A stretch of DNA of 53,521 nucleotides. Origin: CAZKEG01 sp964601575 (GTDB taxonomy: Bacteria; Desulfobacterota; Thermodesulfobacteria; Thermodesulfobacteriales; Thermodesulfatatoraceae). The stretch covers positions 1 through 53,521 of the forward strand of contig CAZROA010000048.1 of NCBI GenBank assembly GCA_964601575.1, in the 5' to 3' direction. Of the stretch, positions 6,990 to 14,180 are shown one piece after another. The translations under genes and the position numbers were made by a program. The notes below the pieces were generated by a model, which made no database searches, was not told the origin of the DNA, and was given only the letters and a program-made list of their open reading frames with translations. Numbering within the stretch: the first letter of the stretch is position 1; every line of letters starts with the position of its first letter.

Positions 6990-7796
6990 GTGGCTCGTTA
7001 TTTGATTGTCGGGCATATAACTCGAGATATCCTCCCCAAGGGGTTTCGATATGGCGGGGCGGTGCTCTACGCAGGGCTTACCGCCCGCCGCTTGGGATTT
7101 GATACCTACGCGGTTACCTCTTCTGCTGAGAAAGATTTAGAAGAACTCTTTCCAGAACTTAAATTTTTTCATTTCCCCAGTGCTCAGACCACAGTCTTTG
7201 AAAATATAGAAGGGCCAAAGGGACGCCGACAACGTGTCCTGGCCGTAGCTGATCCTATACCAGTTAAACAACTTCCTCCCACCTGGCGAAGGGCTGATCT
7301 CGTCCATATTGCCCCGGTATTGAACGAGATCTCTCCCTCTGAAGTCTCTTTGTTTGAAACAAACTTTTTAGTCAGTAATCCCCAAGGGTGGTTCAGGCAG
7401 ATTGACGCAGAGGGGAAAGTGATTCGGCATTGGCCTGATCTTTCGGGTGTCCCCCGCTTTAAGGCCGTGGTACTCAGTGAGGAAGACATCGGCGCCCAAG
7501 GAGAGATAATCGAAGACCTCCAGAAGATAAGCGAGATATTAGTCATTACCAAAGGGGCCAAAGGGGCTCTACTCTACGAAAGGGGAAAAAAGACCTTCTT
7601 CAAGGCCTCACCAATAAAGGCCAAAGATAGCCTGGGTGCTGGTGATATCTTGGCCGCGGCCTTTTTCGGGGCCCTTTATGCCCAAAAAGCTCCCCGAGAA
7701 GCCTTGCGTTTTGCCATGTGTTTGGCCCGCCTTTCGGTCACCCGCGAAGGATTAGCCAGCATCCCTACCCGCGAAGAGATTAGTTCTTGTTTTTGA
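6990..7796 (+). CDS. PfkB-family carbohydrate/nucleoside kinase
   Basis: 268 residues of ribokinase fold. The C-terminal PfkB signature is clear: KAKDSLGAGDILAAAFFGAL supplies the anion hole (GAGD) and the catalytic Asp. The N-terminus has YGGAVLYAGLTARRLG, the substrate-lid region, and ITKGAKGALLY is the typical ATP-binding strand. The substrate cannot be read from sequence. It starts with GTG one base after the ilvD stop, so the two are probably co-transcribed. A long AT-rich spacer follows. Confidence 0.88.
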   Translation: MARYLIVGHITRDILPKGFRYGGAVLYAGLTARRLGFDTYAVTSSAEKDLEELFPELKFFHFPSAQTTVFENIEGPKGRRQRVLAVADPIPVKQLPPTWRRADLVHIAPVLNEISPSEVSLFETNFLVSNPQGWFRQIDAEGKVIRHWPDLSGVPRFKAVVLSEEDIGAQGEIIEDLQKISEILVITKGAKGALLYERGKKTFFKASPIKAKDSLGAGDILAAAFFGALYAQKAPREALRFAMCLARLSVTREGLASIPTREEISSCF

Positions 7797-7832
7797 GAAA
7801 AAATTAAAAGAAATTTTATAAATTTTTATTTG

Positions 7833-7863
7833 TTCAAAAATTGAAAAGAATTTTTCAAAAATT
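7833..7863. repeat. Direct repeat TTCAAAAATT, two copies 21 bp apart
   Basis: TTCAAAAATT occurs at 7833-7842 and 7854-7863, so the copies are in phase by two helical turns. The surrounding 7797-7863 is rich in A- and T-tracts and is probably intrinsically curved. It lies about 80 bases upstream of the carbonic anhydrase -35 box. Confidence 0.35.
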
Positions 7864-7940
7864 TGGGATAAAGAAGGCCTCAAATTCCATTTTTTAAGGT
7901 TTGGCAAGGGTTTTAGTCCCTCGGAATTGTCTTATCCTTC

Positions 7941-7969
7941 TTGACCTTTTTCCCCAAAGTTTGTGATAA
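7941..7969 (+). promoter_or_regulatory. Promoter of the carbonic anhydrase gene
   Basis: TTGACC (7941-7946), a 17-base spacer and TGATAA (7964-7969) predict a transcript start near 7976, seven bases before the left arm of the 18-bp inverted repeat. Confidence 0.55.
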
Positions 7970-7982
7970 AAAGTTTCACTTT

Positions 7983-8000
7983 AAGAAGGGGTGGGGAAGT
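7983..8000 (+). repeat. Left arm of an exact 18-bp inverted repeat
   Basis: AAGAAGGGGTGGGGAAGT lies in the 5' leader of the carbonic anhydrase gene. Its exact reverse complement is at 8805-8822, 19 bases after the stop codon. Identity stops abruptly at both ends of the 18 bases. Confidence 0.9.
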
Positions 8001-8030
8001 ATAAATAAAATTGATTAAGGAGGTGCAGGA

Positions 8031-8786
8031 ATGCGGAAGATTTGGGTTTTGGCCCTTTTTTGCTTTCTTCTCTCTACACCCTTGGCCTTGGCTTCTGGGC
8101 ACGGTGGTCCAGGGGTAACTCCCCCTGAAGCCCTGAAAAGGATCGTTGAGGGGAATGACCAGTTTGTCAAATCACACGATTATCATTATTTTGCCCCGTA
8201 TCAGACCTCTCAACACCCATTTATCACCATGATCACCTGTTCGGACGCCCGGGTACAGGGTACCGTGTTATTGCCTGATACCATTGATAAGATTTTTGTC
8301 ATCCGCAATATTGGAAACCAGTTGGTTGTCTCCAGGGGTTCTATTGATTACGGCGTCCTTCATCTTCACACCCCTATTTTACTTATCCTTGGTCATACCC
8401 ATTGTGGTGCGGTAAAGGCCGCTATGAGCAATTATAAAGGGGAGACCGAGGGCATTCGTAATGAGCTCGACCATCTCCATCTTCCCCTCATGGCTGATGA
8501 CGGCAAGGGAAGCTTTGAAGAGCGTTGGCTCAAGAATGTAGAGCGTAACGTCGATTGGCAGGTGGCAGAAGCCATGACCTTTTATCCTGACCTGGTCAAG
8601 GAAGGGAAGTTGGTCGTGGTAGGGGCTGTCTATGACTTTATTAATGCTTACGGTAAAGGCTATGGTCGGATGGTGATCATCAACGTGAACGGAGAGACTT
8701 CCCCTCAGGCCATCAAAAAACACCCAGTGACCAAAAAGCTCTCTAAGGAACTCAAAAACGTCGTCGTAGCTGCCCATCACTATTAA
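8031..8786 (+). CDS. Exported beta-class carbonic anhydrase
   Basis: 251 residues. A cleavable signal peptide (MRKIWVLALFCFLLSTPLALA, residues 1-21) predicts a periplasmic enzyme, whereas most beta-class carbonic anhydrases are cytoplasmic. Zinc-site residues are C70, D72 and R74 in TCSDAR, and H122 and C125 in GHTHCGAVKA, so interconversion of CO2 and bicarbonate is expected. The fold continues with RNIGNQLV and ends in VVGAVYDFINAYGKGYG. A strong ribosome site (AAGGAGGTG) precedes ATG 8031. The gene stands alone with its own promoter and is bracketed by an exact inverted repeat. The role, for instance supply of bicarbonate or pH balance in autotrophic growth, is inferred. Confidence 0.93.
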   Translation: MRKIWVLALFCFLLSTPLALASGHGGPGVTPPEALKRIVEGNDQFVKSHDYHYFAPYQTSQHPFITMITCSDARVQGTVLLPDTIDKIFVIRNIGNQLVVSRGSIDYGVLHLHTPILLILGHTHCGAVKAAMSNYKGETEGIRNELDHLHLPLMADDGKGSFEERWLKNVERNVDWQVAEAMTFYPDLVKEGKLVVVGAVYDFINAYGKGYGRMVIINVNGETSPQAIKKHPVTKKLSKELKNVVVAAHHY

Positions 8787-8804
8787 TAGCTGATTTGGGA
8801 AAGA

Positions 8805-8822
8805 ACTTCCCCACCCCTTCTT
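8805..8822 (+). repeat. Right arm of the 18-bp inverted repeat
   Basis: ACTTCCCCACCCCTTCTT is the exact reverse complement of 7983-8000. It lies in the 3' untranslated region of the carbonic anhydrase gene. A further hairpin (GAGAT-GCAG ... CTGC-CCA-ATCTC, 8827-8858) follows, but without a U-run, so it is not a standard terminator. Confidence 0.9.
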
Positions 8823-8892
8823 TCTTGAGATGCAGGCCAGAGGTCTCTGCCCAATCTCGTTATAACCATAAAAAAAGCGTTAATTTTAGACT

Positions 8893-8920
8893 TGACGAGT
8901 CTTTATTAGCCGCTAAGTAA
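8893..8920 (+). promoter_or_regulatory. Putative promoter of the lipid A operon
   Basis: TTGACG (8893-8898), a 16-base spacer and TAAGTA (8915-8920) precede lpxD. The -35 box sits within the perfect inverted repeat AGACT-TGACG-AGTCT (8889-8903), a possible operator. Confidence 0.4.
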
Positions 8921-8940
8921 GAGGCAAAAAGGAGTAAATC

Positions 8941-9990
8941 TTGCCTGTCTATAGACTTTCGGATCTTGCTAAGCGGGTAGGGGGCACCTTACACGGTGAA
9001 GATCTCTTGATCTCTGGTCTGAACGCCCTTTCCCTGGCCACCGAAGAGGAATTATCATTTATAGATTCCCGCCGACACCTGGAAGAAGCCAAAATCTCGC
9101 GGGCCAAGGCCCTTATCGCCCCTTCGAGCCTGGCCGATGACCTGCCAGGGAAAAGCCTCCTCCTGGTCTCTAATGTCCGGGCAGCTATGGCCAGATTGGC
9201 CTGGCTCTTCTACGAAGAGGAGTCGCCTCCTAAAGGGATAAGCCCCTTGGCTTTTCTTGAAGACGGAGTCGAAATCCATCCCGAGGCCTCGGTCTATCCC
9301 TTTGTCTATATAAGCAAAGGGGCCAGAATCGCTCGGGGGGTGGTGCTTTATCCTGGAGTATATGTAGGGCGAGGAGCAGAAATAGGAGAAGAGACCATTG
9401 TCTATCCCAACGTGGTTATTTATGCCCGGACTAAAATTGCCCCTAGGGTCATCATCCATGCCGGGGTGGTGGTAGGGAGCGATGGCTTTGGTTACGCCCA
9501 AGAAGGAGACAAACATTTGAAAATCCCGCATTTCGGTCGGGTGGAAATCGAAGAGGGCGTAGAGATCGGGGCCAATTCCGCCGTGGATCGGGCCACCTTC
9601 GGTCTCACCCGGATCGGGGCCGGGAGTAAGATCGATAACTTGGTCCAGATTGGACACAATGTCATCCTAGGCCAAGGTTGCGTGTTGGCCGGACAAGTAG
9701 GTGTGGCTGGCAGTGCCCAATTGGGAAATCTGGTCATGGTCGGTGGCCAGGCGGGGATCGGTCAGGTAAAGATAGGAGACCTGGCCATGATCGCGGCCAA
9801 GGCTGGAGTGGCTAAGGATGTCCCACCTCGAGGCAAGGTAGCCGGAGCCCCGGCCATGGAGGCCCACCGTTGGCGCCGGTGTGTCACCGCTTATGAACAA
9901 TTGCCGGAATTGATCCGAGAGATCCGAGAATTGCGTCAGAAATTAGCCAAACTGGAAAAGGAGTTTACTGATGGAAAAAGCGGCCTTTGA
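8941..9990 (+). CDS. lpxD: UDP-3-O-acylglucosamine N-acyltransferase
   Basis: Adds the N-linked hydroxyacyl chain to UDP-3-O-acyl-glucosamine, the third step of lipid A synthesis, in the cytoplasm. 349 residues: an N-terminal uridine-binding domain (1-105), a left-handed beta-helix of hexapeptide repeats (about 108-310) and a C-terminal helix (ELIREIRELRQKLAKLEKEF). The catalytic His falls at residue 239 (VQIGHNVILG), the same number as in E. coli. The start is TTG at 8941 with GGAG seven bases upstream. It is the first gene of the lpx operon and overlaps fabZ by 20 bases. Confidence 0.96.
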   Translation: MPVYRLSDLAKRVGGTLHGEDLLISGLNALSLATEEELSFIDSRRHLEEAKISRAKALIAPSSLADDLPGKSLLLVSNVRAAMARLAWLFYEEESPPKGISPLAFLEDGVEIHPEASVYPFVYISKGARIARGVVLYPGVYVGRGAEIGEETIVYPNVVIYARTKIAPRVIIHAGVVVGSDGFGYAQEGDKHLKIPHFGRVEIEEGVEIGANSAVDRATFGLTRIGAGSKIDNLVQIGHNVILGQGCVLAGQVGVAGSAQLGNLVMVGGQAGIGQVKIGDLAMIAAKAGVAKDVPPRGKVAGAPAMEAHRWRRCVTAYEQLPELIREIRELRQKLAKLEKEFTDGKSGL

Positions 9991-10411
9991 TCACCAAGAG
10001 GTCATGAAATTTCTCCCTCATCGATACCCCTTTCTCCTGGTCGATCGGGTACTCGAATTTACTAAGGAACCACCTTTTATCCGGGCAATCAAAAATTTGA
10101 CCTTAAACGAGGCCTTTTTCCAGGGGCATTTCCCAGGAGAACCGATCATGCCCGGGGTCTTGATGATCGAGGCCTTGGCCCAGCTCGGGGTCATTTTTTT
10201 CAAAAATCTCTTCCCTGAATATCAAGACCACTCCTTCGTCTTGGCCGGAGTAGATAAGGCCCGTTTCCGTTCCCCGGTCTATCCCGGAGACACCCTGGTC
10301 CTTGAACTTGAGGGCTACAAAATAAAACGCCGGATCGTGAAGACCCAAGGTCGGGCCTTGGTAGGTGAAAAAATAGCCGCCGAAGCCGAAATCACCGCCG
10401 CCATCCGGTAA
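9971..10411 (+). CDS. fabZ: 3-hydroxyacyl-[acyl-carrier-protein] dehydratase
   Basis: A hot-dog-fold dehydratase that forms trans-2-enoyl-ACP in fatty acid elongation. 146 residues, the full family length. Catalytic residues are H53 (FQGHFPGEPIMPGV) and E67 (MIEALAQLG). AAAAGGAG inside the end of lpxD serves the ATG at 9971. Its place between lpxD and lpxA is the widespread arrangement, where both pathways compete for 3-hydroxyacyl-ACP. Confidence 0.97.
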   Translation: MEKAAFDHQEVMKFLPHRYPFLLVDRVLEFTKEPPFIRAIKNLTLNEAFFQGHFPGEPIMPGVLMIEALAQLGVIFFKNLFPEYQDHSFVLAGVDKARFRSPVYPGDTLVLELEGYKIKRRIVKTQGRALVGEKIAAEAEITAAIR

Positions 10412-10416
10412 AAAAG

Positions 10417-11223
10417 ATGATCAAGATCCACCCTACCGCTATCGTTGACCCCAAGGCTGAATTGGAGGAAGGGGTAGAGATCGGCCCTTATAGCGTGATC
10501 GGTCCGGGAGTAAAGATCGGGGCCGAGACCAAAATAGGTGCGCATGTGGTCATCGAAAGAGACACCATTATCGGTCGTCGAAACAAGATCTTTCAATTCG
10601 TGGCCATTGGCGCCGAGGCCCAACACCTGGCCTATAAAGGAGAACCCACTAGAGTGGAAATCGGAGACGAAAACGTCATCCGTGAATTCGTGACCATCCA
10701 TCGAGGAACGGCCCTTGATCAGTCAGTGACTAGGATCGGCCATCGGTGTTTCCTCATGGCCTATGTCCACATTGCCCATGATTGTCAGATAGGCGACCAG
10801 GTAATCATGGCCAGCGGAGCAGCCTTGGCCGGGCATGTGCGCGTGGGAAAGGGTGTTTTTTTTGGGGGGCAGGTCGGAGTCCATCAATTCTGTCGCATCG
10901 GAGACTACGCCTTTATCGGCGCCCTTTCAGGGATTGATAAAGACGTTCCTCCTTACGTAAAGGTCTTTGGTATCCCAGCGGGTATTTATGATCTTAATCT
11001 CATTGGTCTACGACGAGCGGGTTTCAAAACCGAGACCATCAAGGCCTTACGACAGGCCTTAAAGATTTTTCTCTCAAGCCCGGGAACTTTGACGGAGATC
11101 GCTGCTGAAATAGAATCTCGACTAGGGCCTTCCCCTGAAGTTCAGAACTTTGTTGCTTTTATCCGAAATCCTTCAAAACAAGGAGTCATGAAAAAACGGG
11201 TCCAAAAGGGTGAAGGATTCTAA
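10417..11223 (+). CDS. lpxA: UDP-N-acetylglucosamine acyltransferase
   Basis: First step of lipid A synthesis, the 3-O-acylation of UDP-GlcNAc with hydroxyacyl-ACP. 268 residues: hexapeptide beta-helix from residue 4 (IHPTAIVDPKAELEEGVEIG) to about 185, then a C-terminal helical domain. The catalytic His is H121 in YVHIAHDCQIG, with H118 beside it. It lies five bases after fabZ. Its stop overlaps the lpxI start as TAATG. Confidence 0.96.
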   Translation: MIKIHPTAIVDPKAELEEGVEIGPYSVIGPGVKIGAETKIGAHVVIERDTIIGRRNKIFQFVAIGAEAQHLAYKGEPTRVEIGDENVIREFVTIHRGTALDQSVTRIGHRCFLMAYVHIAHDCQIGDQVIMASGAALAGHVRVGKGVFFGGQVGVHQFCRIGDYAFIGALSGIDKDVPPYVKVFGIPAGIYDLNLIGLRRAGFKTETIKALRQALKIFLSSPGTLTEIAAEIESRLGPSPEVQNFVAFIRNPSKQGVMKKRVQKGEGF

Positions 11224-12032
11224 TGAAAAAGACGGTGGCCATCGTGGCTGGAGGGGGCCAATTCCCTTTACTCTTAGCCCAAAGGGCCAAAGAATTAGGA
11301 TACCGTGTAGTGGTCATTGGATTTTCCGGGCAGACAGATTTAGGCCTTAAAGAAGGGGTAGATGCCTATCACCAAATCTGTCTCGGCCAACTGGGAAAAT
11401 TGATCAAGCTCCTCAAAAAAGAAAGGGCCCAAGAGGTCATCTTTGCCGGAAAGATAGTCAAACCCAAGGCCTTATGGCAGATAAGGCCAGACCTCAGGGC
11501 CTTAAAGCTTTGGAGAAACCTCAGGAACCGACACGATGATCACCTCTTGCGGGCGGTGGCCAAAGAAATGGAAAACGAAGGACTCAAAATAGTCTCCCCT
11601 ACAGACTATCTTACCCATTTGCTCACTCCCACCGGGGTACTGACCAAAAAAGGCCCGACCAAAGAACAATACGAAGACATCATTTTTGGATGGGCCATGG
11701 CCAAGGCCATCGGCGAACTTGACATAGGTCAGTGCGTGGTGGTGAAAGAAAGGACGGTAGTAGCCGTAGAGGCCATGGAGGGGACAGACGCCACCATTCG
11801 TCGAGCCGGAGAACTAGCCAAAGACACGGTCGTGGTCAAGGTCTGTAAACCCCATCAAGACCAACGTCTGGACCTGCCTTCGGTGGGCCTTAAAACCATC
11901 GAGAACATGATCGCGGCTCAGGCCAAAGTACTGGCCTTAGAGGCGAAGAAATCCCTTTTCTTTGATCGAGAGGAGGCCCTTTCTTTGGCCGATGAGGCCG
12001 GATTAGTGGTAATCGGTATTGATGACCATTGA
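11223..12032 (+). CDS. lpxI: UDP-2,3-diacylglucosamine pyrophosphatase, LpxI type
   Basis: 269 residues of the LpxI (DUF1009) family, which hydrolyses UDP-2,3-diacylglucosamine to lipid X and UMP and replaces LpxH in many non-enteric lineages. Recognised from KTVAIVAGGGQFPLLLAQRAKELGYRVVVIGF at the N-terminus and the C-terminal domain with VVVKERTVVAVEAMEGTDATIRRAG and VVKVCKPHQDQRLDLPSVG. Translation is probably coupled to lpxA through TAATG. Confidence 0.93.
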   Translation: MKKTVAIVAGGGQFPLLLAQRAKELGYRVVVIGFSGQTDLGLKEGVDAYHQICLGQLGKLIKLLKKERAQEVIFAGKIVKPKALWQIRPDLRALKLWRNLRNRHDDHLLRAVAKEMENEGLKIVSPTDYLTHLLTPTGVLTKKGPTKEQYEDIIFGWAMAKAIGELDIGQCVVVKERTVVAVEAMEGTDATIRRAGELAKDTVVVKVCKPHQDQRLDLPSVGLKTIENMIAAQAKVLALEAKKSLFFDREEALSLADEAGLVVIGIDDH

Positions 12033-12051
12033 AGAAGGAGAAGGATTGTTG

Positions 12052-13068
12052 TTGAATAAATCCATGTCTCAGAAACCGGTTAAGATCGCCGTCATCGGCG
12101 TCGGACATTTGGGACGGTATCATGCCCTCAAGCTGGCCTCCCTCCCCGAGGCCGAACTGGTAGGGGTAGTAGATATCGATGCTGAACGGGCCCAAAGGGT
12201 GGCCCAAGAATGTCAGACCAAGGCCTTAACTGATTTTCGTGAGATATTACCCGAGGTCGAGGCCGTCTCGGTGGTAGTCCCTACTGTTCATCATTATGAA
12301 GTGGCCAGTGAGGCCCTTCAAGCCGGTTGTCATGTGTTTGTGGAAAAACCCTTGGCCGCAAGCCCTAAAGAGGCCAAGGCCTTGGTCAAGATGGCCAAAG
12401 ACTTAGGGCTTATCCTTCAAGTTGGGCATATCGAACGCTTCAATCCGGCCATCAAACGCCTGTTGGCTGAGGTGGAAAAACCGCTCTTGGTAGAAGCCCA
12501 GCGACTTTCACAATTCTCCCCTCGGTGTCTGGATGTAGACGTTATCCTGGACTTGATGATCCATGACATCGATCTCCTCCTTCTTTTGATCAAATCACCG
12601 GTGGTAGAGCTCCAGGCCGCTGGGGCCCCGGTGATTACCAACAAGACTGACATGGCCAGTGTGCGTCTCACCTTTAAAAACGGCGTGGTGGCCAACCTTA
12701 CGGCCAGCAGGATCGCTATAAAACCCATCCGACGTTTTCGGGTCTTTCAAAAGGGCTCCTATCTGGCTGCCGATACCCTGGAAGGCACCTTCCTGAAGGT
12801 AGAATTCAAAGGTGAAGGGCATTTCCTAGCCGAAGAATTTGAACCTTGGGTAGAGAGATTCCAAAAGGCCGACCCTTTGCTTGAAGAATTGGCCACCTTT
12901 GTCCAGGTAATCAAGAATGGCGGCCAACCTCCGGTCAGTGGCCAGGAAGGGTTTTCGGCCTTGGAATTGGCCTTCAGGATCAAGAGGGAAATCGAGCGTC
13001 AAAAGGCCTATTTTTTGGCGAGAGAAGGTAATTGTCTCCAGGAATTGACACGACACAGCGTCTTTTAA
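12052..13068 (+). CDS. Gfo/Idh/MocA-family oxidoreductase in the lipid A operon
   Basis: NAD(P)-dependent sugar-nucleotide dehydrogenase fold: Rossmann motif VIGVGHLGRYHA near the N-terminus, FVEKPLA with the catalytic Lys, and the GFO C-terminal domain with VILDLMIHDIDLL. GnnA, of the same family, oxidises UDP-GlcNAc for 2,3-diamino-sugar lipid A, but its partner aminotransferase GnnB is not seen here, so function is open. The start is uncertain: TTG 12052 follows GGAGAAGG at good distance, ATG 12064 has no site, and ATG 12022 would overlap lpxI. The position between lpxI and lpxB and the tight spacing argue for a role in lipid A or core sugar synthesis. Confidence 0.85.
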   Translation: MNKSMSQKPVKIAVIGVGHLGRYHALKLASLPEAELVGVVDIDAERAQRVAQECQTKALTDFREILPEVEAVSVVVPTVHHYEVASEALQAGCHVFVEKPLAASPKEAKALVKMAKDLGLILQVGHIERFNPAIKRLLAEVEKPLLVEAQRLSQFSPRCLDVDVILDLMIHDIDLLLLLIKSPVVELQAAGAPVITNKTDMASVRLTFKNGVVANLTASRIAIKPIRRFRVFQKGSYLAADTLEGTFLKVEFKGEGHFLAEEFEPWVERFQKADPLLEELATFVQVIKNGGQPPVSGQEGFSALELAFRIKREIERQKAYFLAREGNCLQELTRHSVF

Positions 13069-14180
13069 TGGTCGCTGGGGAGGCCTCGGGAGACATTCAC
13101 GGGGCCTCGTTTCTGCGTGCCCTCAGAGAGTTACACCCTGGGATACATGTGGCAGGGGTCGGCGGCCCTCGTCTACGGGCTGCAGGCCTTGAGTGTTTGT
13201 TCCCGGCAGAATCCCTTTCGGTGGTAGGTTTCCCAACTCGGGACCAGATCAAGACCATCTTTTCCGCCTTCAAACGGCTGCTCAATATCCTCAAATATCA
13301 ACGCCCCCACCTCCTGATCTTGATCGATTTTCCGGAATTCAATCTCTTCCTGGCCCGTTTTGCCAAACGTTACGGGGTCCCGGTCTTTTATTACATCAGC
13401 CCTCAGATTTGGGCCTGGCGTGAAGGGAGAGTTAAGCTCGTCAAACGCGTGGTGGACAAGATGGCCGTTATCCTTCCCTTTGAAGTGGACTTCTATCGTC
13501 GCCACGGCTTTGAAGTCGAGTTCGTCGGTCACCCGTTGCTTGATGTGGTCAGGCCCTGTCTCTCGCGAGAGACTTTTTTTAACCTCTCTGGATTAGAGGC
13601 CACCAAGCCTTTGATCGGTCTCTTTCCAGGGAGCAGGCCTGGAGAGGTACAAAGACACCTCCCTCTTTTTCTTGAGGCTTTTTCCCTCCTTAAAAGGCGC
13701 TTCCGTGATCTACAAGGGGTGGTGGTCAGGGCCGAAGGGCTTCCTGAAGATTTTCCTCTTCCGGTCTCCACCCCAGATCTTAAAGTCATCAAGGGTTATC
13801 AATATGAGGTCATGCAACACGCCGAGGCCGTACTGTTGGCCTCTGGAACGGTAACCCTAGAGGCTGCCATTGTAGGAGTCCCCATGGTGGTGGCCTATCG
13901 CCTACCGAAATTGAGCTTTTGCCTGGCGAGATTTTTGGTCAAAGTCCCTTATGTGAGCTTGGTTAACCTCCTTGCGGGAGAGGCACTCGTGCCTGAACTC
14001 CTCCAAGACCAGGCTACACCGGAAAGCCTGGCCAAGGCCTTAGAAACATATTTGGTAGACCCGAAAAGGGCCCAAGAGCTTCGCCATCGCTTGGGAGAGA
14101 TCAAAAAGAGCTTAGGTACCCCGGGGGCCGCTTGGCGAGCAGCAGAGCTGGCCCTGACCCTCCTCCGCCATCCTACTTAA
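13032..14180 (+). CDS. lpxB: Lipid-A-disaccharide synthase
   Basis: GT19 glycosyltransferase that joins lipid X and UDP-diacylglucosamine into the lipid A disaccharide at the inner membrane. 382 residues, with the family marker VAGEASGDIHGA at the N-terminus and FPGSRPGEVQRHLPLFLEA, LLASGTVTLEAAIVGVPMVV in the C-terminal half. TTG 13032 is preferred because GAGAAGG precedes it and it supplies the first beta strand; an ATG at 13068 would start inside the strand. It overlaps the oxidoreductase by 37 bases and its 3' end meets a convergent gene. Confidence 0.95.
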   Translation: MSPGIDTTQRLLMVAGEASGDIHGASFLRALRELHPGIHVAGVGGPRLRAAGLECLFPAESLSVVGFPTRDQIKTIFSAFKRLLNILKYQRPHLLILIDFPEFNLFLARFAKRYGVPVFYYISPQIWAWREGRVKLVKRVVDKMAVILPFEVDFYRRHGFEVEFVGHPLLDVVRPCLSRETFFNLSGLEATKPLIGLFPGSRPGEVQRHLPLFLEAFSLLKRRFRDLQGVVVRAEGLPEDFPLPVSTPDLKVIKGYQYEVMQHAEAVLLASGTVTLEAAIVGVPMVVAYRLPKLSFCLARFLVKVPYVSLVNLLAGEALVPELLQDQATPESLAKALETYLVDPKRAQELRHRLGEIKKSLGTPGAAWRAAELALTLLRHPT

